A model generated the notes under the pieces. That model ran no database searches and was not told the origin of the DNA. It saw nothing but the letters and a program-made list of their open reading frames with translations. The position numbers were made by a program, and so were the translations under genes. 53,573 nt of DNA from Bacteroidota bacterium. Its GTDB lineage: Bacteria; Bacteroidota; Bacteroidia; AKYH767-A; OLB10. The stretch is from assembly GCA_023251535.1 (NCBI GenBank), contig JAHEYP010000025.1:1-53573 (forward strand), given 5' to 3'. Shown piece after piece: positions 36,444-45,852 of the stretch; the stretch's first letter is position 1; every line of letters starts with the position of its first letter.

Positions 36444-36830
36444 TTAACGTTTACTGAACTGGAAGCGGCGACGTGCTTTACGTTGTCCGTATTTCTTACG
36501 CTCAACCATACGAGGGTCGCGGGTAAGTAGTCCATTTGATTTTAATGCAGGACGGTAGTCCGCATTGATTTTGCATAGAGCACGGGCTATTGCCATACGG
36601 ATAGCTTCTGCTTGTCCGTTGTACCCACCGCCATTTACGTTGATTTTAACATCATACTGGTCTTTAAGATTCGATACTTCGAACGCTTGTTGAACCAGCT
36701 TTTGTAAAGGCATAGTTGGGAAATACTCTGTGTATTCGCGGTTGTTTACCGTGATGGTGCCATTACCCGGAGATAGATATACGCGGGCTACTGCTGTTTT
36801 ACGGCGACCAATGGTATGGGTGATTTCCAT
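36444..36830 (-). CDS. rpsI: 30S ribosomal protein S9
   Basis: 128 residues, a normal length. The N-terminal HTIGRRKTAVARVYLSPGNG and the basic C-terminal tail RKKYGQRKARRRFQFSKR, which reaches the ribosomal P site, are diagnostic. It is 13 bases after rplM, the conserved L13-S9 pair. Confidence 0.98.
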   Translation of the reverse strand: MEITHTIGRRKTAVARVYLSPGNGTITVNNREYTEYFPTMPLQKLVQQAFEVSNLKDQYDVKINVNGGGYNGQAEAIRMAIARALCKINADYRPALKSNGLLTRDPRMVERKKYGQRKARRRFQFSKR

Positions 36831-36843
36831 GTAGATTGATTGA

Positions 36844-37293
36844 TCAGTACTTAAGGGTTACAACTTTAGGTTGCTGTGCGTTATGAGGATGCTCTTCTCC
36901 TGCGTACAGGTAAAGATTTCCTTTTACTGCGTTTCCAAGGCGATTCTTAGGAATCATACCGTAGATTGCTTTCTCAAGCACAGCTGTAGGTTTTTTTACG
37001 ATCAGTTTCGCAGGTGTCACATGACGTTGACCTCCCGGATATCCGGTATGAGATACATACTCTTTCATGGTCCACTTACGGCCGGTAAGACGAATCTTAT
37101 CTGCGTTAATGATGATCACATTGTCACCGCAATCGGCGTGCGGCGTGTAATTAGCTTTATGCTTTCCGCGAAGAATCATAGCAGCTTGAGAAGCGAAACG
37201 ACCTAATACTTGGTCTTTAGCATCAATAACTACCCACTCTTTCGTAGCGGTTTTAGCATTTACCGATATCGTTTTATAACTTAACGTATCCAC
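36844..37293 (-). CDS. rplM: 50S ribosomal protein L13
   Basis: 149 residues. Family stretches are EWVVIDAKDQVLGRFASQAA, LRGKHKANYTPHADCGDNVI and YGMIPKNRLGNAVKGNLYLY. It is the first gene of the rplM-rpsI-rpsB-tsf operon. A well-formed Bacteroidota promoter lies 39-70 bases upstream. Confidence 0.98.
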   Translation of the reverse strand: MDTLSYKTISVNAKTATKEWVVIDAKDQVLGRFASQAAMILRGKHKANYTPHADCGDNVIIINADKIRLTGRKWTMKEYVSHTGYPGGQRHVTPAKLIVKKPTAVLEKAIYGMIPKNRLGNAVKGNLYLYAGEEHPHNAQQPKVVTLKY

Positions 37294-37614
37294 GATGTTA
37301 GTTTTATTAAATGATTTTTACTTTGGGGATGCAAAATTAGAAAGAATAATGACAAAAGCAAAACATATTAACATATTTTAATTGATTGATAAGTAGCTGA
37401 TTAAAAAGGCTATGCACAGCCAAATGTTCATTTCCATTTTTGGGAATTGTCCCACAGGGGGAAAAATGTGCAAAAAAGTTATTCACTTTTACGAGGTAAT
37501 TCGAGGTTATTTAAAGCCATAGGATTTTTGCTTTGAATGGGCACGAACGTATATTAGTGTGGAGGATAATTCCCACCGATTTAGGACAAAATCAGGGTAA
37601 AATTATTTTCAAAT
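37294..37614. other. 321-base region upstream of rplM
   Basis: Contains the rplM promoter at 37332-37363 and about 30 bases of leader. The other ~250 bases, between the promoter and the methyltransferase stop, hold only a short hairpin (TGGGA 37440-37444 with TCCCA 37449-37453) and no gene that I can support. Confidence 0.6.
37332..37363 (-). promoter_or_regulatory. Promoter of the ribosomal operon
   Basis: On the minus strand TTTTG (37359-37363), a 19-base spacer, then TAATTTTG (37332-37339). This is the full Bacteroidota consensus TTG-N19-TAnnTTTG. Transcription should begin near 37325, giving a leader of about 30 bases before the rplM ATG. Confidence 0.85.
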
Positions 37615-38352
37615 TTATTTTTTTACGCCCACCGAAATAACCGATAATCCGGCTTTTTTCATCAAAATGGCATCAAACAGCTTCGCCAAAGGGACCAATT
37701 TATTGTAGAAACTCATCTGCCCATGGCTAATAACTCCGAGTTTTGAAGTAAGTCCGCCGTACATCCAAGCCGGTATTCCCAAAGCATTAAAATAGCTAGT
37801 CGTTTCAATTTCAAACCCTGCATCCATCAACAATCCTTCAAGGGAACGTTTGGAATACCTCTTATAATGCTGGAGATTCTTATCGAGTTTATTATAGAGC
37901 CATTGCCCTGCCGGTACCAAAATGACCACTTTCCCGCCTTTAGCAAGGAGTTTATGCATGTTTTTGAGGGCTTGGAGGTCATCCTCTATATGTTCTACCA
38001 CATTAAGCGCGAATACCGAATTGAAGGTCCCGAAGCAAATAGCCATATTCGCATCGAAGTTGGGGTCAACCAAATCGAACGACCAAACGGCACTCAAATG
38101 AGGGTGACCATCGAAATGGGCATGAAGTTGGCGGCAATAGGCGGGACGGATATCGCTTAAAGTAGTTTGAAAATCATCTTCGAGGCAGCAACGCGAGAGG
38201 TTACCTATTCCGCTACCGATTTCTAATACCGGTGACGACAAATAAGGTTTTACACGACTAAACATCCATGCATTAAATGCATCTGCATCTTTAATCGCCT
38301 CTAACGTTTCTAGTCCTTCGGGATCATCTTCACTGTAATGAAAATGCAGCAT
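37615..38352 (-). CDS. Class I SAM-dependent methyltransferase
   Basis: 245 residues. Motif I is VLEIGSGIGNLSRCCL, motif II region TLSDIRPAYCRQL, and post-motif NVVEHIEDDLQALKNMHKLLAKGGKVVILVP (quoted in parts), as in UbiE/Coq-like class I methyltransferases. The C-terminal part has GIPAWMYGGLTSKLG, seen in methyltransferases of surface-glycan clusters. It is the last gene of the seven-gene glycan cluster, 3 bases after the GT2 gene and clearly coupled to it. The substrate may be a polyprenyl-linked sugar or lipid; this is inferred. Confidence 0.88.
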   Translation of the reverse strand: MLHFHYSEDDPEGLETLEAIKDADAFNAWMFSRVKPYLSSPVLEIGSGIGNLSRCCLEDDFQTTLSDIRPAYCRQLHAHFDGHPHLSAVWSFDLVDPNFDANMAICFGTFNSVFALNVVEHIEDDLQALKNMHKLLAKGGKVVILVPAGQWLYNKLDKNLQHYKRYSKRSLEGLLMDAGFEIETTSYFNALGIPAWMYGGLTSKLGVISHGQMSFYNKLVPLAKLFDAILMKKAGLSVISVGVKK

Positions 38353-38355
38353 TTC

Positions 38356-39072
38356 TTATGAGAAAAGGTTATACCTGAGAATACAATAAATAGCTCTGAA
38401 TCCGTCTTTCCAGTTAATTTTCTTCCCTTCTTCATACGTTCGGCCATAATATGAAATACCTACTTCATAAATACGAATATTCGGAATTTTTGAAATGCGG
38501 GCAGTAACTTCTGGTTCGAAGCCGAAGCGATTTTCCTTCAATTTCAACGACTGGATAATTTCACGACGGAAAACCTTATAACATGTTTCCATATCAGTAA
38601 GGTTTAAGTTAGTGAACATATTAGAAGCAAACGTGAGCATTTTATTGCCCAATGTATGCCAGAAGAATAAAATTCTATGAGGTTTTCCTCCTATGAAACG
38701 AGAACCATATACAACATCCGCGAAGCCGTCTAAAATTGGTTTAAGCAAGCTATTATACTCTGCTGGATCGTATTCGAGATCGGCATCTTGAATAATCACG
38801 TAATCGCCCGTTGCAAGGCTAATTCCTTTATGAATTGCAGCTCCTTTACCCATATTAACAGGTTGGCTAAACAAACGTATCGGGAATTCGGGATGAGCAG
38901 ATGCATAACTTTCAATTGCCTCTACAGTTTTATCTGTAGAACAGTCGTTAACCATAATGACCTCCATATTAAGATCGCCGATTAATTTAACTGCTCTAAC
39001 CTTGTCGAGAATAAAATGAATGGTTCTTGCCTCGTTATATGCAGGGATTACAACTGAAAGTACTTGTGACAT
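38356..39072 (-). CDS. GT2 glycosyltransferase, polyprenyl-phosphate sugar synthase type
   Basis: 238 residues with a GT-A fold: [31 protein letters not shown] and [12 protein letters not shown], with the metal-binding Asp residues. It matches DPM1/dolichyl-phosphate-mannose-synthase-like enzymes without C-terminal membrane helices. These transfer a sugar from a nucleotide donor to polyprenyl phosphate at the cytoplasmic face, supplying GT-C enzymes. That agrees with the two GT-C-like neighbours upstream. It lies 25 bases after the preceding methyltransferase gene. Confidence 0.9.
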   Translation of the reverse strand: MSQVLSVVIPAYNEARTIHFILDKVRAVKLIGDLNMEVIMVNDCSTDKTVEAIESYASAHPEFPIRLFSQPVNMGKGAAIHKGISLATGDYVIIQDADLEYDPAEYNSLLKPILDGFADVVYGSRFIGGKPHRILFFWHTLGNKMLTFASNMFTNLNLTDMETCYKVFRREIIQSLKLKENRFGFEPEVTARISKIPNIRIYEVGISYYGRTYEEGKKINWKDGFRAIYCILRYNLFS

Positions 39073-39097
39073 TAGCTTAAGTTATCGGTACAAAAAA

Positions 39098-39910
39098 TTA
39101 TGATTTCGATGCTGTAAAGTTAACACCGAAGAAGAAATATTCTTTAGCGATGCTATTTGATTTCCACAATGCTTGTTCTTTGCGGATCGCTTCTTGATAT
39201 CCGTATTTATTAAACAGAAAAGGAGGATAAGCGCGCACATAATTAACCGACTTTTCATTAAGTCCTAGTCCGTTTTTCTTCAGGGCATCCCTCCACTTCG
39301 CTAGCGAGCGAATATTCTCATTCCCCAATAAAATTGTCTTCTTCAAGCGTTCATCATAAAACTCGATGATGCGATTATTCCCTCGTTGTTTATAGAGCTT
39401 AAGCGATTGTATAATATTGCTACCATTCTCCTCAATCGACACCATTTGTCCATCAGGTTTTAAATGGTGACGAATAATTTGAAGTGCTTGATCGAGCGGT
39501 TCGAGATGATGAAGAGTATCTTGAACAATGATATAATCGAATTCACCTTTCCCTTCACTTTCGTCGAATAAATCTTCATAGCCGAAAGTAAATCCGCTTA
39601 CATCACCAAACTGACTCCAATAAGCGATACGTGCCGGAATTTCCTTGAAATAGAACTCAAGGGTCGTTCCATGCACTTTATAGCCATTCAGCGCAAGAAA
39701 CAAAGCCGTAGTGCCATATCCGCAGCCGATATCCCAAGTGATACTATCCTTTTTAGTGATATTATCGGCAATATACTGCAAGCGTTGACAGAAGTAAGCC
39801 TTACGGAATTCGAGGCTACCCGGATCGGTATGAAACTTATAATAATGCCATAAAGTTGGCTGTGTTTCCAGTTCTTTCAGGAAGAGGGAAAAGAATTGAT
39901 CGATATTCAT
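39098..39910 (-). CDS. Class I SAM-dependent methyltransferase
   Basis: 270 residues. Motif I is WDIGCGYGTTALFLAL, followed by VHGTTLEFYFKEI, and the catalytic-region IIVQDTLHHLEPLDQALQII resembles UbiE/BioC-like enzymes. It lies between a GT-C-like protein and a GT2 in the glycan operon, so its target may be a sugar or lipid of the same pathway. The substrate is unknown. Confidence 0.85.
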   Translation of the reverse strand: MNIDQFFSLFLKELETQPTLWHYYKFHTDPGSLEFRKAYFCQRLQYIADNITKKDSITWDIGCGYGTTALFLALNGYKVHGTTLEFYFKEIPARIAYWSQFGDVSGFTFGYEDLFDESEGKGEFDYIIVQDTLHHLEPLDQALQIIRHHLKPDGQMVSIEENGSNIIQSLKLYKQRGNNRIIEFYDERLKKTILLGNENIRSLAKWRDALKKNGLGLNEKSVNYVRAYPPFLFNKYGYQEAIRKEQALWKSNSIAKEYFFFGVNFTASKS

Positions 39911-39959
39911 AATGAGTCGACAAAGATATTACTTAGATCTCAATTATACAGAAAGTCCC

Positions 39960-41696
39960 TTAGTTGATAGTAAATGAATCGGGGCTGCTATTTAAATTAT
40001 AGCTTTTTTGTGAGTCATGTAGGTCAAAAACTAACTTATACCTTCCTTTTTTATCAGGGCTTTTTATGTTTATGAGTTGTTTCAAATGACCAGGCTTTAA
40101 ATCTGCAAGCAGTTTTACAGAACCTTCTTCAACAAACTCATGATTATCATTAATCCATTTATAGTTTAACAAGTATCCTTTATCATCAATAACAGCTGAA
40201 GGAATTGAAAATTCTGAACTATTATTTATGTCAATAAATATTTTGTTGCTTTTACCAGCTAAATCAATCCTATCATTTATGCTGATATAGATTTTTTGTC
40301 CTATAGAATCACACATCATGGAATCAATATTTGATGTAGTGTTTAGTAAAGTAAGCCCTTGCTCATAAAAATGAAAATAATCTGGATTCAACTCGTTTTG
40401 ATTAATCGAATACCAAGGGAAATGGACGTACTGGTTTACTTCGAATCGATTAAACAATTCTTTATCGAATGATTGCAAAATAGAAACTTGAACAGTAGTA
40501 TTATTCCCGACAATTCTAGAGAGCAATATTGATTCTGTTGTCATAATCCAGTCATGACCTAGTCTCTCAGGATTGAAATTGAAATAATCTACGACCACTT
40601 TACACAAATGATTGTTTTGTGCATACTCGATAACATTTATTAACTGCCTATTGCGTAACTGGACTTTCTTTCCGTAACTAACAATTTGAACAGTTTGAAC
40701 AACAAAAATTATTGTAAGAATGATAGCCCAATTGATTTTTTTCAAATCTCCTGCAAGGAAATAAATTATGCCTCCAAAAATTGAAAGAGGGAAAAGATAT
40801 CTTTCAAATGGCTCTAGAGTATCAGGGAAAAGATTCTGAAATTTATACATTACCATGCCAAAATATCCAAAACCAAATAAAATGCAATAAACTGCTAATA
40901 CCCTTCTCCCCGAAATGAAAAAAGTATAAACTGCTGATATAATTATTATAAAGAGAGGAATACAGTAAAGAAGATAACTACCTAGCTCATGCTGAGAGAT
41001 ATAATATTGAACTGTATCAAAAAGTCCTCTTGTATTAGCTATATCCATTTGCTGCTTGTCGTAGCCCGCCATTTTTGTGAAATGGTAAACAGCAGTAAGA
41101 ATAAAAATACTAATATGTGAGATAATCCATTTTATGGAAATGCGCTTTTGAATAACTAATAACCCATAAGAAACCGGGAATAGAATATTAAACAGAGGGT
41201 GAGAATAAATAATAAAAACAACAAAAGGTATAAAAATTAAATTGACTAGATTTTTTGTGCCGAATTTATCAAGTATCCCTATCCATAAAATTAAAACGGG
41301 ACTTGCTAATAGCAACTCAGATACAGGATTAAAGTAATTATATCGGTCTCCAAGAAAAAAGGGCAAAAGTATTGCAATTGAGATTTTGATATCCTTTAAG
41401 ATTCCATATGCTAATACAGCAAATCCAACCAAAACCAAAGATTCATTATACGAAAACCATTCAATGATTGTTTTCATATCAGAACCATGCTTTACCAAAA
41501 ATAAAGGGATAAACTCAACAAGATATCCCGAAGGTCTATTATGGGCAATAGAAAACTTTAACTCATTAATTACATTAAACAAATAATAGGCTGAGTCGCC
41601 ATAAAGACGATCCAGCCTATAAATGAAACTTAAGGTTAACCAAATCAATCCTGCCAATATTGCAGGAATGAATAATAAATTTTTATTGCGTAGCAA
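39960..41696 (-). CDS. Polytopic membrane protein, GT-C-like
   Basis: 578 residues. About eleven hydrophobic segments occupy residues 1-350. The first loop has YRLDRLYGDSAYYLFNVIN, with acidic residues like the GT-C catalytic loop (Asp near the first loop). The ~230-residue C-terminus is hydrophilic, with predicted strands (IYISINDRIDLAGKS, YKLVFDLHDSQKSYNL), and should lie in the periplasm. GT-C enzymes use polyprenyl-phosphate sugars, which the adjacent GT2 could supply. I do not recognise a named family, so GT-C activity is inference. Its start lies 2 bases after the lipoprotein gene. Confidence 0.75.
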   Translation of the reverse strand: MLRNKNLLFIPAILAGLIWLTLSFIYRLDRLYGDSAYYLFNVINELKFSIAHNRPSGYLVEFIPLFLVKHGSDMKTIIEWFSYNESLVLVGFAVLAYGILKDIKISIAILLPFFLGDRYNYFNPVSELLLASPVLILWIGILDKFGTKNLVNLIFIPFVVFIIYSHPLFNILFPVSYGLLVIQKRISIKWIISHISIFILTAVYHFTKMAGYDKQQMDIANTRGLFDTVQYYISQHELGSYLLYCIPLFIIIISAVYTFFISGRRVLAVYCILFGFGYFGMVMYKFQNLFPDTLEPFERYLFPLSIFGGIIYFLAGDLKKINWAIILTIIFVVQTVQIVSYGKKVQLRNRQLINVIEYAQNNHLCKVVVDYFNFNPERLGHDWIMTTESILLSRIVGNNTTVQVSILQSFDKELFNRFEVNQYVHFPWYSINQNELNPDYFHFYEQGLTLLNTTSNIDSMMCDSIGQKIYISINDRIDLAGKSNKIFIDINNSSEFSIPSAVIDDKGYLLNYKWINDNHEFVEEGSVKLLADLKPGHLKQLINIKSPDKKGRYKLVFDLHDSQKSYNLNSSPDSFTIN

Positions 41697-41698
41697 TT

Positions 41699-42232
41699 TT
41701 AATAGAATGCTATTTCAAGATCGTCACAGAAAGCAGCACTAGCTGTTCCGTTACTAACATAGATACGGAAAATATTTGTGGGGTTTAATCTATTCTTTTC
41801 AGTTAAATCCACATCATATTCATAATACTCCCAATCTTTTGTATTTAATACTGGACCTGAAAATTTCTTTGCAAGCCACTCAATACTTTGGTTATTTGCA
41901 TCGTGAATATCCAAAACAAGGTTAGGTTCAGCATTTTGACTTTCCGCCTTCATCCAGCCACTAATTTTCACATGTGAAAACTTTTTGTCTGTAATATTTT
42001 TTACCACCATATTAAATGTCGGCCCATAAGGGTGAACTGAATCCATTCGACATATATAAATGCCGGACTTTGCAGATGGGCTTTTTATTAAGCCGGGGAT
42101 TGGATTATCGGTCCAAGCAACTTGGGTATCCATATCGCTTCTATATAAGGCCACATAGTCCTTATTAGAGCTTCCACATGAAGTGAATAAGAATGCAATT
42201 AATGCAATAATTATAAGTGTATTCGTTTTCAT
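41699..42232 (-). CDS. Lipoprotein with beta-sandwich-like domain
   Basis: 177 residues. The lipoprotein signal ends in FTSC (Cys19, then GSSNKD). Residues about 52-177 form a beta-rich domain with GIYICRMDSVHPYGPTFN, VKISGWMKAES, LVLDIHDANNQ, WEYYEYDVDL and NPTNIFRIYVSNG, ending DDLEIAFY. The pattern G-(x8-10)-YxPxFN, then a short G-W/F, then IxDA and Y/F-x-F/Y-D, then NPxxxxIY, then DDL also occurs in the last 122 residues of the neighbouring 609-residue protein. It lies 24 bases after that gene and 2 before the next. It probably binds glycan or helps the membrane enzymes; this is inference. Confidence 0.75.
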   Translation of the reverse strand: MKTNTLIIIALIAFLFTSCGSSNKDYVALYRSDMDTQVAWTDNPIPGLIKSPSAKSGIYICRMDSVHPYGPTFNMVVKNITDKKFSHVKISGWMKAESQNAEPNLVLDIHDANNQSIEWLAKKFSGPVLNTKDWEYYEYDVDLTEKNRLNPTNIFRIYVSNGTASAAFCDDLEIAFY

Positions 42233-42256
42233 AATGCAAATATAAGTTAATCTATG

Positions 42257-44086
42257 TTACTTTTTAAATATGCAGAAATACAAGTCATCTAATTTAATTT
42301 GTTCTGAGGGAGCCATTAAATAGATATTGACAGTAGGGTTTATTGCTTCTCTTTTTATATCAGATCTAAATTCAAATTTAGAAAAACCATCATAATTTGA
42401 TTCTCCTTTTGAGATCAGATCTTTCAAACCAAGATCTTCCTTATAGATTTCATTGCCATCAGCATCTTTAATGGAAATAATCAGTCGAGATTCATTTTTG
42501 GGTTGCTTTACATTTATAAACCCTCGTACAAAAATTGAGGGCTCTTTTAATTCGCCATTTAATGGTTTATTGAATGCGGGAGAATAAGGATACTCGGCAC
42601 CAAAAAGTGCTACGTGGTTTCCCGAGACTGCAACATCAGAATAATCACTATGGCAAGGATTCCAATCGGGGATTCCGTTATTACAAGACTCAAAATCAGC
42701 AAATGATTTTACAATTACAGGACGATCTTTAATGTCATCCGGCATTTGTTCGTTTTCATTATAAAACACTTTCCATTCATATTCTTTTCCTGTACGAAGG
42801 AAAACCTCGAAATACTTCTTCTTATCCATTGAATCATAATGAAGAATATTATTGCGATATTGGTATGATTGAATAATATTCAAGAGTACACATACGATAA
42901 GAAATACTTTCAAAAAAACAGTTTTATCTTTGATAAAATGCAGCAATGGAATAAACGATAAAGCAGCTATAGGGTAAAACTCGATAAATGCACGTTGACC
43001 AAAACTACCTCCATAGTACCAGCACCACCATGAAGAAATCATATAAATCGCAGAGGTCCAAAAAACAATAAAACCAATTATTTTAACAACTTCCTTACGA
43101 ACGATCATTGAAATAAAAGCAGGAATTAAAAGAAGCATTAAAGGAGTATATAACAACCAGCCCTTTCTAAAACTGAATAACACTTTGGTTATTTCAGGAT
43201 GATCCCATTTAAAACTTTCTCCTAGGTAAGTCCAAACATACCAATGTCCATTTTCTAAGTACCAAAGTAACGGTTGAATAAAAATTACAAGGGATGCAAT
43301 AAATGCACATTTTAATAGCAAAGGAATATTTCCGAGTAGCTTCTTTATAAATCCCCCTAATTCGGTTGAACTATTAAATAATAACAAAACAGCAAATACA
43401 ACTATTCCATTTACCGGACGAATTAAGATTGTTACGCCTAGAAATAAAGCAGCTATTAATAAATTCTTATTTGATTCACCATCTATCCATCTTTTCAAAT
43501 AAAGTAGAAATCCAGATACTGCAGCAAACGAATAAACATGTGACATACTCGGCTCATGAATAACATAGACCAACAAATTAGTTCCAAATACTAATGAGAG
43601 AACAATCCAAAGGGAAATATTTGAACCGATATTATAACGTCTAAAAATTTCGAGTAGATTTCTAACTCCGAAAACACAATAAACAATAGCCGCAATAGAA
43701 ACGAATATTTGGTAGAAAAAGCTATAACCTGTTAATTCAAATCCAAAAACAATTGACAATACCGTTGCAACAATATAAAAAGGAGATAATAGCAAAGCAA
43801 CTCCGGGGGGATACTTGATAACATAATGTCCATCGATGATAAACAAAAAATTGTAGGTGTAATCAGCAGGGACGTTTAATTTACCACTAAAAAAATAGCG
43901 GAAGTCTAAGTCAAAGTAAGTAAACAGTGCAGGTAAATAAGAGAAATAACCACGTCCATCACTATCGACAATATGTTCCCAACCATGATTAACCCAACGA
44001 AAAACGATTGCCAATATTAGTAACCCTATAAATAGCAGAGTTAGAAATTTAGACTTAACATTTTCATTATTAATCCCTGGAACCAT
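42257..44086 (-). CDS. GT-C-like membrane glycosyltransferase with C-terminal beta domain
   Basis: 609 residues. About twelve hydrophobic helices span 1-410. The first periplasmic loop has HIVDSDGRGYFSYLPALF, the D-x-D-like placement seen in GT39/GT83-type polyprenyl-phosphate-dependent glycosyltransferases. Further conserved features are HYVIKYPPGVALLLSPFY and SSWWCWYYGGSFGQRAFIEFYP. Residues about 488-609 are a soluble beta-rich domain similar to the lipoprotein encoded next. It is 70 bases downstream of the GT2 gene that probably makes its donor. Donor and acceptor are unknown. Confidence 0.82.
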   Translation of the reverse strand: MVPGINNENVKSKFLTLLFIGLLILAIVFRWVNHGWEHIVDSDGRGYFSYLPALFTYFDLDFRYFFSGKLNVPADYTYNFLFIIDGHYVIKYPPGVALLLSPFYIVATVLSIVFGFELTGYSFFYQIFVSIAAIVYCVFGVRNLLEIFRRYNIGSNISLWIVLSLVFGTNLLVYVIHEPSMSHVYSFAAVSGFLLYLKRWIDGESNKNLLIAALFLGVTILIRPVNGIVVFAVLLLFNSSTELGGFIKKLLGNIPLLLKCAFIASLVIFIQPLLWYLENGHWYVWTYLGESFKWDHPEITKVLFSFRKGWLLYTPLMLLLIPAFISMIVRKEVVKIIGFIVFWTSAIYMISSWWCWYYGGSFGQRAFIEFYPIAALSFIPLLHFIKDKTVFLKVFLIVCVLLNIIQSYQYRNNILHYDSMDKKKYFEVFLRTGKEYEWKVFYNENEQMPDDIKDRPVIVKSFADFESCNNGIPDWNPCHSDYSDVAVSGNHVALFGAEYPYSPAFNKPLNGELKEPSIFVRGFINVKQPKNESRLIISIKDADGNEIYKEDLGLKDLISKGESNYDGFSKFEFRSDIKREAINPTVNIYLMAPSEQIKLDDLYFCIFKK

Positions 44087-44156
44087 TCTTTAATCTGTTT
44101 AAATTGACTACGATTACTTTTTAAAACTCAAATTAATTATACTGTAATTCGCGGCT

Positions 44157-45092
44157 TTAATTTTTACTACAGCTAGTATCACTTACAACATATAATGGCC
44201 TATTCCTCACATTAGAGCTAACCCTGCTGATGTACTCACCTATAATACCTATACTTATCAATTGAACACCACCGATAAATAAAACGGCTAAAATCAAGGA
44301 TGTCCAACCCGGCACATAGTCTTTCGATACAAAACGGGCATACAATGCATATAAGCTAAGTAAAAACGTTATACCACTAACAAAAAAACCGGCAATGGTT
44401 GCGAATTTCAATGGCAAGTTTGAAAAGCCTGTAATTCCGTCTAGGGCAAAGCGGATCATTTTTTTGTATGTATAACCAGTAGACCCTGCATGACGTTCTT
44501 CACGATCATACATAATATACGTTTGATTAAATCCGACCCATGCTATTTGACCTCGTAAATATTTTTGTTGCTCAGGCATTTTCATTAATACTTCAACAAT
44601 TTTACGATCCATTATTCGGAAATCACCTGTATCAACGGGAATTTTAATGGAAGTAATTTTTGCTAAAATTCTATAAAACATTTTAGCTGTAAACTTTTTC
44701 ATGAAGCTTTCGCCTGAACGAGAATTCCTACGCGCATAAACTACTTGAAATCCTTCCTTCATTTTCGCATACAATTCGATTATTAATTCAGGAGGATCTT
44801 GCAAATCGGCATCTATAATTACTACGGCATCACCTTTACAACTATCTATTCCAGCAGTAACAGCTATTTGGTGTCCGAAATTTCTTGATAGATTTATGTA
44901 ATGAACATTAGAATCGGTTTGCGATAAAGCTATTAACATTCCTAAGGAGGCGTCCGCACTACCATCGTTAATAAAAAGCAACTCATAACTAAGTGACATA
45001 CTTTGAGCCACCTTCGTTAGTCGATTATAAAGTACAGGTATATTATCCTGTTCATTATAAATAGGAATGATAATACTTAAATCAATAGACAT
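44157..45092 (-). CDS. GT2 glycosyltransferase with C-terminal membrane helices (GtrB/ArnC-like)
   Basis: 311 residues from ATG 45090-45092 (MSIDLSIIIPIYNEQDNIP). The start at 45116 would overlap scoB. GT-A motifs are SIIIPIYNEQDN, LLFINDGSADAS, VVIIDADLQDPPE and DTGDFRIMDRK. Two hydrophobic helices follow (about 225-285), as in GtrB, DpmA and ArnC enzymes that load sugars onto polyprenyl phosphate. It is the first gene of the glycan cluster, 16 bases after scoB on the same strand. The nearest promoter is not evident. Confidence 0.9.
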   Translation of the reverse strand: MSIDLSIIIPIYNEQDNIPVLYNRLTKVAQSMSLSYELLFINDGSADASLGMLIALSQTDSNVHYINLSRNFGHQIAVTAGIDSCKGDAVVIIDADLQDPPELIIELYAKMKEGFQVVYARRNSRSGESFMKKFTAKMFYRILAKITSIKIPVDTGDFRIMDRKIVEVLMKMPEQQKYLRGQIAWVGFNQTYIMYDREERHAGSTGYTYKKMIRFALDGITGFSNLPLKFATIAGFFVSGITFLLSLYALYARFVSKDYVPGWTSLILAVLFIGGVQLISIGIIGEYISRVSSNVRNRPLYVVSDTSCSKN

Positions 45093-45108
45093 ATTATGCT
45101 TAATTAAA

Positions 45109-45768
45109 TTAATCAATCACCATCTCGGGAATTTCTCCTTCGATGATAAGTTTACCCGCAGTTGCTTTTTGAATTTCTTCTACCGTAACTCCAGGTGCTC
45201 GTTCAAGAAGAATAAATCCTTTTCCAGGAACAACCTCCAACACTGCCAATTCCGTAACAATTTTTTTAACACATTTAACTCCAGTTAGAGGCAATGAACA
45301 TTCAGGTAATAGCTTCGACTCACCTGCTTTATTTACGTGTTGCATAGCGACAATAATATTCTTTGCTGCTGCAACTAGATCCATCGCACCACCCATTCCT
45401 TTCACCATTTTACCGGGAATTTTCCAGTTAGCGATATCTCCATTTTCACTTACTTCCATTGCACCGAGAATAGTTAAATCAACTTTACCAGCGCGAATCA
45501 TTCCGAAGCTTAATGCTGAATCGAAATAAGAAGTTCCTGCAACTTCAGTAATAGTTTGCTTGCCGGCATTAATCAAATCAGGATCTTCTTCTCCTTCAAA
45601 AGGGAAAGGACCCATACCTAACATACCGTTTTCTGATTGAAGAGTAACATTAACTCCTTCAGGAATATAATTTGCTACCAATGTAGGAATACCTATTCCT
45701 AAATTTACATAGTAGCCATCTTTAACTTCTTTTGCGATGCGTTTCGCAATTCCTATCTTATCTAACAT
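45109..45768 (-). CDS. scoB: 3-oxoacid CoA-transferase subunit B
   Basis: Beta subunit of succinyl-CoA:3-ketoacid CoA-transferase, which activates acetoacetate or transfers CoA between acids. It is 219 residues. The catalytic Glu46 lies in LQSENGMLGMGPFP. IGIPTLVANYIP, KMVKGMGGAMDLV and CVKKIVTELAVLEV are typical. The alpha subunit gene lies upstream but is separated by 550 bases holding the four-helix-bundle gene, although scoA and scoB are normally adjacent. An octamer array ends 8 bases before the ATG. Confidence 0.95.
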   Translation of the reverse strand: MLDKIGIAKRIAKEVKDGYYVNLGIGIPTLVANYIPEGVNVTLQSENGMLGMGPFPFEGEEDPDLINAGKQTITEVAGTSYFDSALSFGMIRAGKVDLTILGAMEVSENGDIANWKIPGKMVKGMGGAMDLVAAAKNIIVAMQHVNKAGESKLLPECSLPLTGVKCVKKIVTELAVLEVVPGKGFILLERAPGVTVEEIQKATAGKLIIEGEIPEMVID

Positions 45769-45775
45769 ATTTTAA

Positions 45776-45807
45776 TTTGCTAGTTTGCTAATCTGCTAAT
45801 TTGCCAA
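45776..45807. repeat. Degenerate octamer array in the scoB leader
   Basis: Four 8-base units: TTTGCTAG, TTTGCTAA, TCTGCTAA and TTTGCCAA. They match TGTGCTAA, the reverse complement of the TTAGCACA array at 46271-46320. The two arrays therefore form inverted flanks around the four-helix-bundle gene. Confidence 0.75.
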
Positions 45808-45852
45808 TATTGTGATCTCGATTTACACAAGATTTGATTTACAAGTTAGAGA

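Noticed and set aside
36416..36535. Longer rpsB start at 36535
   Set aside because: Would read through the spacer and into rpsI, and adds residues absent from the S2 family.
37480..37500. DnaA box or replication origin near GTTATTCAC
   Set aside because: Only one imperfect match to TTATCCACA, with no cluster, AT-rich unwinding element or dnaA gene.
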